The position numbers and the translations under genes were made by a program. Shown one piece after another: positions 46,330 through 54,446 of a stretch of 58,876 bases of DNA. The notes under the pieces were generated by a model, which had not been told where the DNA came from, ran no database searches, and saw only the letters and a list, made by a program, of their open reading frames with translations. Position 1 is the first letter of the stretch. Each line of letters starts with the position of its first letter. Origin of the DNA: Acidimicrobiales bacterium (GTDB lineage: Bacteria; Actinomycetota; Acidimicrobiia; Acidimicrobiales; JAVJTC01); the NCBI GenBank assembly GCA_040219085.1, contig JAVJTC010000013.1, forward strand, positions 1-58,876, read 5' to 3'.

Positions 46330-47738
46330 GGTGACCCGAGGTCCCAGTAGCTGCTCGTAGACGGCCGTGGAGCCTCCGCGACATCTCCGGGGGCTTCGTC
46401 GGGGTCCGGGGTGCCGGTGGGGGTGTCGTCGTCAGCGCGGGCGTCGGGTTCGGGGATGGGCTTCGGGCGTGTGATCCTGGGAGCGGGCGGCGTCCAGGGG
46501 GTGAGGTTCTGGACGACGGTGCCGTAGAAGTCGGTGATGAGGTCGAGGACCGAGTCGATGAATCCGGCGGTCTTCTTGCCGGTCTTGCGGGCGACACCCA
46601 TCTCGCGGGTCAACACGAGGCGGAACCGGTGCGGTTCCTTCTTGTCGTCGCCGATCAACAGGTCCTTGTCGTAGCGGGCGTCGGCGAGAGTCGCGGTGTG
46701 GGGGGTGCGGGCGTTCTTCGGGTAGGCCTCGATGACGAGGCGGCCGTCGACGTCTCCGAGCTGGTTGATCAGCCACGAGCAGCGACCGCGTGCCCCCTTG
46801 TCGCTGGGGGCGTCGACGTCGACCGCGGCGGAGATGCGCCGTGCGCGCAGGTCTGCGGCGAGGTGAAGGTCCCCGACGGTGTTGGGGATCCGCAGGCCGC
46901 CGTCGAGGGTCCCCGCGCCGCACAGGGCCTCGACGAGGTGGGTCATGCGCCGTGTGGGGTTGTCACGTTCGGCGCGGGACAGGGTCGGGGTGACGTCGTC
47001 GCCGATCTCCGAACCGAGGCGCAGCGCGGCGAACCGCAGGAGCTGGTCCCAGCGGGCGGCGACGTCGAGAACGGCCTCGTCGTTCTTGCGGAGGTTGTCG
47101 TCGCGGGCCGCGTCGCGGACTGCGACCCAGTGCGGTCCCATGTCGTCGAAGGCCATCGCCCCCGACGCGGGGTGTTCGAGGTAGCGGATCAACTCGCCGA
47201 GGATCCACGCCTGATCAGGGTCGTCGACGCCCTGGTGGACCTTCACCATCACCGCTGTCGCCAACACCGCGGTCCACGACAGGTGATGCACCGACACCTT
47301 CGAGTTGGAACGAACCTTCAACCCCGCAGTGGGGTGCACTCCCGGAGCCGGGGAAATCTCGTTCGAGATCGTCACGACCGTGTCGAAGCCGTGTTCGCGG
47401 GCGATGTCCCAGTAGGCGTTGATCTGGTCGGTGTCCAAGGTGTTCTCGCCGGTCTTCACCTCGACCAGCGCCACCCACGCCTTGTTCCCGTAGGTGACCC
47501 GCACGAGCCCGTCAGGGCGCACCGTCGACTTCCCCACCGCGAACGGCACCTCGATGAAGCACTCGACCGTCGCCCGCTGCGCCTTCGACGCGCCCAGCGG
47601 CGAGAACACCTCAACCGAGAACGCCCGCACCGCCTCCACCACCGCCAACAACGCCGAGGTCGCCCGCCGCTCCGCCTCGATCGCGGAGCCGATCCCGCTC
47701 GTCGGAATCAACCGTGCCCGCTGCCACGTCGCCGCCAT
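46326..47738 (-). CDS. PD-(D/E)XK-like protein, actinobacterial stress-response-type family
   Basis: 470 residues from ATG 47738 (MAATWQRARLIPTSGI), with GGGGAGG 8 bases upstream; a TTG nine codons earlier is possible. Residues ~70-110 read RPDGLVRVTYGNKAWVALVE then VKTGENTLDTDQINAYWDIA: Asp strand, E-V-K strand, and a Gln helix, the core of PD-(D/E)XK nucleases. The remainder is alpha/beta with a Pro-rich acidic tail (from about 420). Similar long proteins occur widely in actinobacteria without an assigned role; nuclease activity is inference. Confidence 0.7.
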   Translation of the reverse strand: MAATWQRARLIPTSGIGSAIEAERRATSALLAVVEAVRAFSVEVFSPLGASKAQRATVECFIEVPFAVGKSTVRPDGLVRVTYGNKAWVALVEVKTGENTLDTDQINAYWDIAREHGFDTVVTISNEISPAPGVHPTAGLKVRSNSKVSVHHLSWTAVLATAVMVKVHQGVDDPDQAWILGELIRYLEHPASGAMAFDDMGPHWVAVRDAARDDNLRKNDEAVLDVAARWDQLLRFAALRLGSEIGDDVTPTLSRAERDNPTRRMTHLVEALCGAGTLDGGLRIPNTVGDLHLAADLRARRISAAVDVDAPSDKGARGRCSWLINQLGDVDGRLVIEAYPKNARTPHTATLADARYDKDLLIGDDKKEPHRFRLVLTREMGVARKTGKKTAGFIDSVLDLITDFYGTVVQNLTPWTPPAPRITRPKPIPEPDARADDDTPTGTPDPDEAPGDVAEAPRPSTSSYWDLGSP

Positions 47739-47872
47739 CGCCTTCGCCTCCCCGTCGCCGGACAACTGACAGTAGTAGGACGACTCCGGTACGTCACCGG
47801 CTGCGGCTTCTAGGGTGGTCGGTCACGACGGCCGTGCGGGACGGCCTGCCATGAGTATGCGGAGGACGGCGG

Positions 47873-48400
47873 TTGGACACCGAGACGATCATCACCGCCG
47901 CCGCCACCCTCGTCGTGGGCGTCGTGGTGGGCTACTTCGTGCGCTCCTTCGAGTTCCGCCGGGACCGCCGCCTCGACACCTACGACAGCCTCGTCAGTGC
48001 CTTCCTGGCCGTGTGTGCTGCCGGGGCGGGCCTGCAGTCGGCCGCGCTCGCGCTCGGCGACCGGGTACGCGACACCCGAGAGGACGACCGCCTCCGTCAC
48101 CTGTGGGGACAGTGGGATGAGCGCCTCCGTGGGTACGAAGCGGCCCGCGGCCGTGTCCTGCTCGTCGCTACCGACGCCACCCTCGGCGAGGCGGAGCGCC
48201 TAGACGACTACATCCGGGCGAACCTGCGCAACGTCCCACCCCTACACCCGAACGCGCCCCCAGCCGAGTGGGGACCCGAGGCCCGGCAGAGCCCCCGGAA
48301 GGTCGAGGAGCAGGCCCACCCCGAAGCGGCACGGTTCGCCGACGTCGCCCGGCGCGAGATCGTGCCGCAGCGTTGGAGATTGCGGCGGAGATCCCGGTGA
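47873..48400 (+). CDS. Membrane-anchored coiled-coil-like small protein
   Basis: 175 residues from TTG 47873, which has GGAGG 7 bases upstream. One N-terminal span (IITAAATLVVGVVVGYFVRS), then a charged helical body rich in Arg (RRDRRLDTYDSLVSAFLAVC, EDDRLRHLWGQWDERLRGYE). Ends in a basic tail. No recognised family. Divergent from the PD-(D/E)XK-like gene. Confidence 0.6.
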   Translation: MDTETIITAAATLVVGVVVGYFVRSFEFRRDRRLDTYDSLVSAFLAVCAAGAGLQSAALALGDRVRDTREDDRLRHLWGQWDERLRGYEAARGRVLLVATDATLGEAERLDDYIRANLRNVPPLHPNAPPAEWGPEARQSPRKVEEQAHPEAARFADVARREIVPQRWRLRRRSR

Positions 48401-48579
48401 CGGTGCCGGGCGTACCTAAGCTCCGGTTCCTTTGGGCAGCCCGGCGTCGGCGGACCCGCTCCCCTCCTCCGGACCGCACGTTGCATGGGGTCCACGGCCT
48501 GTCAACGCGGTGCATGGGTCGGACGGGCCACACCGTTCATCCGAGTGTCATCGTGAGGCCCGCCAGAGGAGACACGCAC
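48401..48579. other. Short gap, no gene
   Basis: Between convergent genes; I see no strong hairpin or ORF. Confidence 0.4.
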
Positions 48580-49296
48580 TCAGCAGGATGTGGCACCGAC
48601 TGAACTTACGCTTATCGGTAGGTCGATCTCTCGGCCTGCCACCTCGGGGCGCAGTTGTCCTTTGGCGTCAAGATACGAACTCACACCCTCGGCAGCGAGG
48701 GCGCGGGCGAATAGCCAAGTCCGTAGGGGACCACGTTGTGGGTCCGTAGGCCCACAAACATGACCATGGGCAACTGTATGGACGTCTGGGTTAAAGGGCT
48801 CCCGAAGTGCGATATGAACGAGCTCCACAAGGCCCGATGCCGTTGGCGTCGCGATCTCTAAGATGCCGCTGGCGTGAGGATCGTTGTCATCCACATGCGG
48901 CCCCAGGGTCACGCGCCACAAGATCGTAACCTCGGGGGGAGAAAGGGCAGAACTAGGTGATGCTGCGGGCTCCTCCCCAACCGAATCGCGGTCCGTATCG
49001 TTCCGGTCGTCACACATGACAAATAGTGAAACAATGTGCCTGGGCAATCGTCCCGAACCAGATGTGAAAGCACCGGCGCTTGCTACGAACCGCCAAGCCT
49101 TCCAGACCATAGATGCCCCAGTAGCAAGGGTGAGAAGAACGCCCACTCCGCCAAGAATGAGGGCGAGGTCTCCAAGGCCTGAGTAGCGAGCCCGCGCGAC
49201 AACCGCGATAAGGGCTAGGCTTAACAAGCCCGTCAGACGAATCACCGGTGGCCTACAAACCGACCACGCTATGGGAAGCATCGCGCAGGTGACCAT
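48580..49296 (-). CDS. Hypothetical membrane protein with foreign codon usage
   Basis: 238 residues from ATG 49296. Two hydrophobic segments near the N-terminus (about residues 20-36 and 42-62) followed by a soluble domain with LFVMCDDRNDTDRD and VTILWRVTLGP. Many codons end in A or T, unlike the core genes, and the surrounding DNA is visibly less GC-rich. No Shine-Dalgarno at the start. Function unknown. Confidence 0.5.
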   Translation of the reverse strand: MVTCAMLPIAWSVCRPPVIRLTGLLSLALIAVVARARYSGLGDLALILGGVGVLLTLATGASMVWKAWRFVASAGAFTSGSGRLPRHIVSLFVMCDDRNDTDRDSVGEEPAASPSSALSPPEVTILWRVTLGPHVDDNDPHASGILEIATPTASGLVELVHIALREPFNPDVHTVAHGHVCGPTDPQRGPLRTWLFARALAAEGVSSYLDAKGQLRPEVAGREIDLPISVSSVGATSC

Positions 49297-49520
49297 GTGC
49301 TCGAATTTGGAGTTCCAGGAGGAGTAGGGACGCCACCGGTGGCGTCATCTGCCAAGCAAAACGTTAGTATATCGATCGCCAGACTTCCTGCCGCAGAATA
49401 GGCAGATACAGCATCGTCAAAGAAGAAACCCCCGCGCGCGCTCGTCACCGATCTAGTTCCGTTTAGATTACGGTCCGGCTGGATCCCAGTAACGCCCACC
49501 AGTACATCCAGTCCCCCCAC
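49269..49520 (-). CDS. Possible small protein overlapping the next gene start
   Basis: 83 residues from GTG 49520, overlapping the ATG of the following gene by 28 bases. Middle part VGGLDVLVGVTGIQPDRNLN and FFFDDAVSAYSAAGSLAIDI looks protein-like, with AT-ending codons as in its neighbour. The start is unsupported and lies only 7 bases from a divergent ATG, so it could be spurious. Confidence 0.25.
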   Translation of the reverse strand: MGGLDVLVGVTGIQPDRNLNGTRSVTSARGGFFFDDAVSAYSAAGSLAIDILTFCLADDATGGVPTPPGTPNSSTWSPARCFP

Positions 49521-49527
49521 CGACGAT

Positions 49528-49692
49528 ATGTCCCTTCCTGGCTGTGGCGACGAGGTAGAGGAGATCTGGCTGGTCCTGGGCGTCGTTGGCGTGGCCATCA
49601 GGGTCGGGGGCGTTGCAGGCGTTCTCATCGGTGTGGTGGTGGTCGTGGGCTGGGGGAGCCTCGCCGCTCTCGTCTGGACCTCCCGGCGCTGA
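49528..49692 (+). CDS. 54-residue membrane microprotein
   Basis: ATG 49528 to TGA 49692. An acidic N-terminus (MSLPGCGDEVEEIW) then one or two hydrophobic stretches (LVLGVVGVAIRVGGVAGVLI, GVVVVVGWGSLAALVW) ending in TSRR. The stop overlaps the next ATG (TGATG), which argues that both are translated. Unknown function. Confidence 0.5.
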   Translation: MSLPGCGDEVEEIWLVLGVVGVAIRVGGVAGVLIGVVVVVGWGSLAALVWTSRR

Positions 49693-50066
49693 TGTCGGGA
49701 CAGTCCCCGGCCCGGCTCATCCAGGCATCGGTTCCAACCGTCGGGGCGGCGCTTCTCGGCGTGGGCGTGAGCACAGAGTCCTTCGCCCTAGGGCTACTTG
49801 CAGGCGTCGCCGAGATCCTCGTCGGTGTGGCGTACGTACGGCTCCGGGGTTGGCTCGCCTCGACGATCGGAGCCACCGGGTTCATCTTCTCGGCGGTCCT
49901 GGGGGTGGGCTGGCTCACCTACGGCGGAGCCGGGGTCGGCGATGACCCTCAGGCGGGTGCGGCGCTAGGGCTCTCAGTGCTGGCATGCGCGGCCCTCTGC
50001 GTCCTCGGCGTGGGACTGGCTGCGTATCTGACCGCGCAGCGGCCTTTTCGGCCATCGGTCCGCTGA
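49692..50066 (+). CDS. Four-span small membrane protein
   Basis: 124 residues from ATG 49692. Hydrophobic segments at about residues 12-28, 30-50, 54-75 and 88-112; a GC-rich coding style like the core. Coupled by TGATG overlap to the preceding microprotein. No family recognised. Confidence 0.55.
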   Translation: MSGQSPARLIQASVPTVGAALLGVGVSTESFALGLLAGVAEILVGVAYVRLRGWLASTIGATGFIFSAVLGVGWLTYGGAGVGDDPQAGAALGLSVLACAALCVLGVGLAAYLTAQRPFRPSVR

Positions 50067-50221
50067 GGGCAGCGGCGATGAGCGCGACTTCATGTCCTCG
50101 GCTCGGGGCTAGCCATGGGCGCTGGCTCTGGTTCAGGTCCGTCGCCCTCCGATGTGTTCCCCTGTGGTTCCTATGGTCGCCGCCACCCTCTGTAGCGGCT
50201 CCCGGACGTCACTTTGACGGA

Positions 50222-50662
50222 TCAGGATGCGACCGTCGCGGAGAGCCCTTCGCGGAGGCGAGTGCGCGAGCTTGATCCTGAGGCGGTCGTCAGGCAAGGA
50301 GCCGACGGGGCCGGGTTCCAGAAGACCCACCAGTAGCCACGCCCTTCGAGGTCAGCTCGCGTGATGTCCTGGCCGGAGATCCTGCCCTTGAACCCGAGAA
50401 CATGGAGCTGGACGACATCGTCATGCACGGAAACCGCTGGCTCGCTGACCGCCGCTCGTCTCACGGCCCGGGCCGCCTGACCCACCGCGAATAGCGCGTA
50501 GAGCCCGACGGCCACGCCCACGAACCAGCGGAGGAGTTCGTCGTCGAAGAGCCCCGATGTGATAGCAGCCATCACGACGACGGCGCCCTGACCGATCGAC
50601 AGAAGCGCGGTCAGCGCGACCCGACCGCGCCGCGGCTGGAACTCAACATGGCGACCGTGCAC
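50222..50662 (-). CDS. Two-span membrane protein with possible PH-like tail
   Basis: 146 residues from GTG 50662 (a GTG twelve codons earlier is possible). Two spans (about residues 15-35 and 42-62), then a basic patch and a beta-like segment EPAVSVHDDVVQLHVLGFKG resembling the bacterial PH-type layout also seen in the gene at 52376. Function unknown. Confidence 0.5.
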   Translation of the reverse strand: MHGRHVEFQPRRGRVALTALLSIGQGAVVVMAAITSGLFDDELLRWFVGVAVGLYALFAVGQAARAVRRAAVSEPAVSVHDDVVQLHVLGFKGRISGQDITRADLEGRGYWWVFWNPAPSAPCLTTASGSSSRTRLREGLSATVAS

Positions 50663-50734
50663 ACAGCCACACTGGCACGGTTCGCCCAAGCAACGCACCG
50701 GGAAGGCGCGACATGAACAGCGTCAACCCTGAGC

Positions 50735-50880
50735 TATCCGAAAGTCCCGCCCCGCACCGATCACCGCCGGTGCTCGCAACTCGCTCGCGACGTCAGGCGC
50801 GACCACGAACGCTTCGATCAGACCCTCTGCCATCGGCTGCGTCCCCGGCCAGCCCGCGGAGCCGCTCATCGCAACTGAGC
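50735..50880 (-). pseudogene. Decayed copy of the HTH gene at 51804
   Basis: On the minus strand a frame reads APDVASELRAPAV and GAGRDFR, matching the C-terminus of the HTH protein at 51804-52145, and at DNA level the run CTCGCAACTCGCTCGCGACG is shared exactly. Upstream of this the likeness fades and the HTH part is gone, so it is a remnant of a duplication. Confidence 0.65.
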
Positions 50881-50995
50881 CCCCAGGGCAGTCCAGTCGC
50901 CCGTGTCGGGCAGGAGCAGCCGCGATCCATGAATGGACTGTGGCCAGCCGCGACGAAGGCAGCTTCGTCGGCGCAAACGAGCAGAACGGCGTGCC

Positions 50996-51196
50996 CTACT
51001 TGCCGCGGTCACTCACGCGTCGAATCACCGAGGTAACTGAAAGCACCACAAACGCACAAGTCCCCATGATGACACCGCCCGCGGGAATAACGATCCATTC
51101 ACCGGTGTCGAGCGCTGCACCAAGGCCCGCTATCAGCCCGACCCCCACAGCAAAGACGCCGAATTCCCAACGATTGGTCGGAGCAAATCGGGTCAA
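50996..51196 (-). CDS. Two-span membrane microprotein
   Basis: 66 residues from TTG 51196, with GAGGAG 8 bases upstream supporting this rare start. Two spans (EFGVFAVGVGLIAGLGAAL and WIVIPAGGVIMGTCAFVVLS) separated by a short polar turn; basic C-terminus (VIRRVSDRGK). Unknown function. Confidence 0.5.
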   Translation of the reverse strand: MTRFAPTNRWEFGVFAVGVGLIAGLGAALDTGEWIVIPAGGVIMGTCAFVVLSVTSVIRRVSDRGK

Positions 51197-51438
51197 AGTT
51201 CCAACTCCTCAGTGAACCGCCCCGTGAACCTCCCGGGTTTCACGCGAGCTTTGGCCTGCGCTGGGTTCGGCAGACACTCGGGCCGCTGGTTTCCAGTCCC
51301 CGTCGGGGGCTCAGGATCAGACACCCGACCTTCCTATCGGTTGCCGCCACCGATAGTGCCCTTCCTACCCTCTCCCGCCAACCGCCCACCCGGCGCCAGC
51401 CTCGCCTTCCCCAGCTCCTCCTGGCAGCATTGCTCCTC

Positions 51439-51684
51439 GTGAGGTTTCAGGCAGACGTCGTCGTGGTCCGATTCGCCCAGGTTGTGCTAGCCGTCGCCGG
51501 AGCCGTTGGAGGTCTCGTTCTCGGGATTTGGCTCCACTGCGACGTGATCGGCGACGCCAACGACCCCGAATGCATCCCAGTCCTGGCGCTGCCCACGATG
51601 GTCGTCGGGATGGCCGCCGGAGCGTTGCTACCCCTCGGCATTCTCAGACTTGCGGGGTGGCGGCAAGATCAGAAGCCTGAGTAG
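51439..51684 (+). CDS. Small two-span membrane protein
   Basis: 81 residues from GTG 51439. Spans at about residues 9-30 and 48-68; two cysteines in the loop (HCDVIGDANDPEC). No family recognised. The preceding gap 51197-51438 holds no gene I can support. Confidence 0.45.
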   Translation: MRFQADVVVVRFAQVVLAVAGAVGGLVLGIWLHCDVIGDANDPECIPVLALPTMVVGMAAGALLPLGILRLAGWRQDQKPE

Positions 51685-51803
51685 GCATACGCCGGGCCAC
51701 GACAGGAGTGGAGGCCCAGCGAACGTCCTGACCGCCTCTCCCACCGCGCCGCTCACCGCCAAAGTCAATCCTCGACTGCTGGTACTTAGATCAGAGACGG
51801 TCA

Positions 51804-52145
51804 TTACCGCGACCGGAAGTCACGCCCCGCATCAATCGCCGCCACCGCTCGCAACTCGCTCGCGACGTCAGGCGCAATACCGAATGCGTCGATCAGACAC
51901 TCGGCCACCGATAGCGACGGCCGCCGTGAGCCGTTCTCCATCGCCCTCAGATGCGACTCAGAGATCCCGACGGCCTCGGCTCCCCGAGCAGTAGTCATGA
52001 GCCCCGCACGTCGCCGCGCAGCCCGCAACTCGCCACCCAGTTCAGGTCCGAGGTGGCCTCGATAGGAGTCCTCGACGGACCTGTCGCGCCATGGGGTGCC
52101 CGAATTCGGCGCCGCGCCATGGCTTGTTGTCGCGAGTCGACCCAC
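51804..52145 (-). CDS. XRE-type helix-turn-helix protein
   Basis: 113 residues from GTG 52145, with AAGGAGG 7 bases upstream. HTH at about residues 35-80: ELRAARRRAGLMTTARGAEA then VGISESHLRAMENGSRRPSL, ending in LIDAFGIAPDVASELRAVAA. A small island regulator; a decayed copy lies 1 kb away at 50735-50880. Divergent from the 52376 gene. Confidence 0.75.
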   Translation of the reverse strand: MGRLATTSHGAAPNSGTPWRDRSVEDSYRGHLGPELGGELRAARRRAGLMTTARGAEAVGISESHLRAMENGSRRPSLSVAECLIDAFGIAPDVASELRAVAAIDAGRDFRSR

Positions 52146-52315
52146 TCTTCGACCTCCTTGTTCACCAGGTCGCCGGAAACCGGACGGGCAAGCTCTGTGA
52201 GCGCCGCAGACCTCGATCGGTGCTGAGAGATCCTATCCGAACGCCTGTTCGGCGCTCAGGAGCCGCTTCTCGCTGGGCTGAGACCCCAGCCCGGCAGGTG
52301 GACGTCAGACCTGAA

Positions 52316-52378
52316 CAGAATCCGCACTACGTCACGCCGCACATGTCGGACTGACACCAGCAGTAACCTGCCAATGTG
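52316..52378 (+). repeat. Promoter-containing repeat, copy A
   Basis: CAGAATCCGCACTA followed 23 bases later by GACTGACACCAGCA recurs at 53023-53070 (copy B). In copy A the -10 TAACCT (52364-52369) lies inside GCAG-TAAC-CTGC, 6 bases before the GTG at 52376. A third, partial version is at 53507-53525. Confidence 0.6.
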
Positions 52379-52990
52379 AACCGTGCGAGGCGGATTCCGA
52401 CTGGAATCGAGGTTCCCAGGCGACCGACCTACCACGCATGGGCCATCGCGCTCTTCGGCATCGTCATGATCCTTGCGACGGCCTGGTGGCTCTCCCCCTC
52501 GTCGGATCAACTCCTGCCCAACCCGCGTGGGCCCGAGACCTACGCCCTCGAATGGAGAGTTGCCCTCCCACTGGGCATCGGCTTCGGAATCATGGCGGGA
52601 TTGATGGCTGTCGGTGGGTTACTCCGACTAGTGAGCGGCGGCCCTGCGCTAGCCCTGCGCGATGGCAGAGTCACGGTCCACACCCCAACTGTCTGCGTGA
52701 CGTTCCCCCTCGTGCGGGTCATTCGCGTAGCGATACTGCCTCGCAAGAGGCTCCTCCGAGAGCCCTTCCTGATCATCTACGTGGCGGGCTGGCCGCGGAA
52801 CTTCGGCCTTGTGCCCCGCCGACGTATCTTCATCGGCGGACACGAGATGGCGTCATCCGTCGAGCAGGTCGCGAACATCCTCGCGAAGGCACGCGATCCC
52901 CTCCCAACCATCTCGACCGATGGAAAGGCCGAGGGCCCACCTCGCCCACGAGCCGGTCGAACCGAAGTCGCTCGCCGCGCCACAGACTGA
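52376..52990 (+). CDS. Two-span membrane protein with PH-like domain
   Basis: 204 residues from GTG 52376. Spans at about residues 22-40 and 65-88, followed by ALALRDGRVTVHTPTVCVTF and LVRVIRVAILPRKRL, a strand-rich block like bacterial PH domains in membrane proteins, and a helix with SSVEQVANILAKA. Ends in a basic tail. Leaderless start. Function unknown. Confidence 0.6.
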   Translation: MNRARRIPTGIEVPRRPTYHAWAIALFGIVMILATAWWLSPSSDQLLPNPRGPETYALEWRVALPLGIGFGIMAGLMAVGGLLRLVSGGPALALRDGRVTVHTPTVCVTFPLVRVIRVAILPRKRLLREPFLIIYVAGWPRNFGLVPRRRIFIGGHEMASSVEQVANILAKARDPLPTISTDGKAEGPPRPRAGRTEVARRATD

Positions 52991-53022
52991 TCACAGGTCA
53001 GCGCAGGACATTCGGTGAAGTG

Positions 53023-53087
53023 CAGAATCCGCACTAGATCGGTCGCTCCCCGTCGACTGACACCAGCACCAGTCCGCCGACGTGGCG
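53023..53087 (+). repeat. Promoter-containing repeat, copy B (decayed)
   Basis: Shares CAGAATCCGCACTA and GACTGACACCAGCA with copy A at the same spacing, but its -10 position reads CAGTCC and only a 39-codon frame follows the GTG at 53082. Probably a decayed upstream region whose gene has been lost. Confidence 0.5.
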
Positions 53088-53189
53088 GCTCTCGCGATCA
53101 CCGCTCCCGTGCCGTTTCTCGGCGTTGACCATTGGCCTCAACACGGCCCAGCAACGCGTATGGCTAACTCAGCTGAGGTGGCAATACCC

Positions 53190-53244
53190 GCAAGATCTTG
53201 CCGAGGTTGACTTCCCCGGGAAGTGAACCTCGGCAGAATCTTGC
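53190..53244. repeat. 55-bp near-perfect palindrome
   Basis: GCAAGAT (53190-53196) pairs with ATCTTGC (53238-53244). Inside, TGCCGAGGTT pairs with AACCTCGGCA and ACTTCCC with GGGAAGT, with a single G-G mismatch and one base at the centre. Could be a bidirectional terminator, a cruciform or a protein-binding site. No coding gene covers it on either strand that I accept. Confidence 0.75.
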
Positions 53245-53371
53245 CATCGACGACCTACGCCGGAATATGGACTCCATGCGAATACCTGCTGGTGGGATTC
53301 TTGGGCGCGGGTCCTGTCCCATCACCTTCCCCCCGGCCCTGCCTGGCTGTGGCCTGCCCATCGGCTGGCCG

Positions 53372-53421
53372 ATAGATGCCTTTGATGCCCACCTAAGAAT
53401 CGGGGCATCTATGGCATCTAT
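53372..53421. repeat. 50-bp palindromic element, copy 1
   Basis: Outer arms ATAGATGCC (53372-53380) and GGCATCTAT (53413-53421); inner arms GATGCCC and GGGGCATC. Identical outer arms and length recur at 55531-55580. Confidence 0.7.
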
Positions 53422-53510
53422 GAGTACGGGCATGGCCGCTCCGGCCCGGGTCGAGTCCTGCTTCGTACCTCGGTAGCGCTTCGCTTCGAGCCGTCGGTGA
53501 AGACCGGCAG

Positions 53511-53516
53511 TAGTCT
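53511..53516 (+). promoter_or_regulatory. -10 box of the 53523 lipoprotein gene
   Basis: TAGTCT inside the inverted repeat GGCAG-TAGT-CTGCC, 6 bases before GTG 53523. A protein bound to the inverted repeat would cover the -10 box. Confidence 0.5.
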
Positions 53517-53522
53517 GCCGAC

Positions 53523-54443
53523 GTGGATCGATGGGCCTGGCGAGTCTCCGAATCCGGGCGGCGTCCCTGGTCGTTGGCGGCGCGGCGTTCAGTAGTCGTG
53601 TTGCTGGCCGCGGTGGTGTTGGGTTCCTGCGGGGGGTCTGGGTCGACTCAGGACGATGGAGAGACGGCCGATCCGAGACCGTCATCAACTGCGACCGAAG
53701 CTCCGGCACCCCCGAGTGCCGGGTCTCCCGGCACCGAGCCGAGCCCGTCGCCGACTCCACCCCCCACTCCTCCCCAGGGGCCTGATGGCACCGCCGGGGA
53801 CGAAACCGCCTGCGAGTTGCTGGTCACGCCCCGGTCTGTACCGATCTCCCAAGACCCGGTCGCACTGGCAGAGGTGATCCAGGTGGCGTTCGTAGGCTCC
53901 CTCGGCGGCGAACCTGCCGAAGTCGTCATCTATCCCGAACCCGGCTCAGAGGGCCAGATCCGAGAAATCATGGATGAGCTGTCCGAGATCGAAGGGGTCA
54001 CCGATATCGAGCTCTTCGAAGTCGACCCGACCATCACAGGGCTGATCGAGACGTCAATCGATGGCACGTTCGGGCCTTACACCGCGGAGTCGATACCCCC
54101 GTCAGTTCGGATGCGCGTGAGCGGCGACGAGGCCTTAGAGCGTGTCCAGTCGAGGTTCGATGACGACCCCGCTGTTCTCGTCGTGGGGGACGACAGGAGT
54201 TCCCCACTCGTCATGTCCGAGGGCCTACGAATAGTCGTGCCCCATTTCGAGGCTGATCTGGACCGACTCGCCACGATCGGACCGGATGAGGTCCGCACGT
54301 CGGCGGCTGAGATCCTGCGGATCCACGAGTTGTACCCATCGGCGTCGGAGGCCGACATCGAGTCGGCTCGCGAGGCCGTCTCAGCTCTGGTGGCCTACGC
54401 CGTTGATCCCTGCGGATTCGTGGCCGACGGCCAGGTCGACTGA
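53523..54443 (+). CDS. Lipoprotein with permease-like FtsX-type extracellular fold (tentative)
   Basis: 306 residues from GTG 53523. The Arg/Trp-rich N-terminus precedes a hydrophobic stretch and lipobox VVLGSC, so Cys36 is probably lipidated. A long Ser/Pro/Thr linker (about 40-95) leads to a domain with QVAFVGSLGGEPAEVVIYPE, EIMDELSEIEGVTDIELFEV and VRMRVSGDEALERVQSRF. The pattern of paired ferredoxin-like units resembles FtsX-type extracellular domains, but this is a visual impression. Three bases from the next gene. Confidence 0.65.
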   Translation: MDRWAWRVSESGRRPWSLAARRSVVVLLAAVVLGSCGGSGSTQDDGETADPRPSSTATEAPAPPSAGSPGTEPSPSPTPPPTPPQGPDGTAGDETACELLVTPRSVPISQDPVALAEVIQVAFVGSLGGEPAEVVIYPEPGSEGQIREIMDELSEIEGVTDIELFEVDPTITGLIETSIDGTFGPYTAESIPPSVRMRVSGDEALERVQSRFDDDPAVLVVGDDRSSPLVMSEGLRIVVPHFEADLDRLATIGPDEVRTSAAEILRIHELYPSASEADIESAREAVSALVAYAVDPCGFVADGQVD

Positions 54444-54446
54444 ACC

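Noticed and set aside
53164-53760. 198-residue minus-strand ORF
   Set aside because: Covers palindromic repeats and the start of the lipoprotein gene; sequence is Arg/Pro-rich noise.
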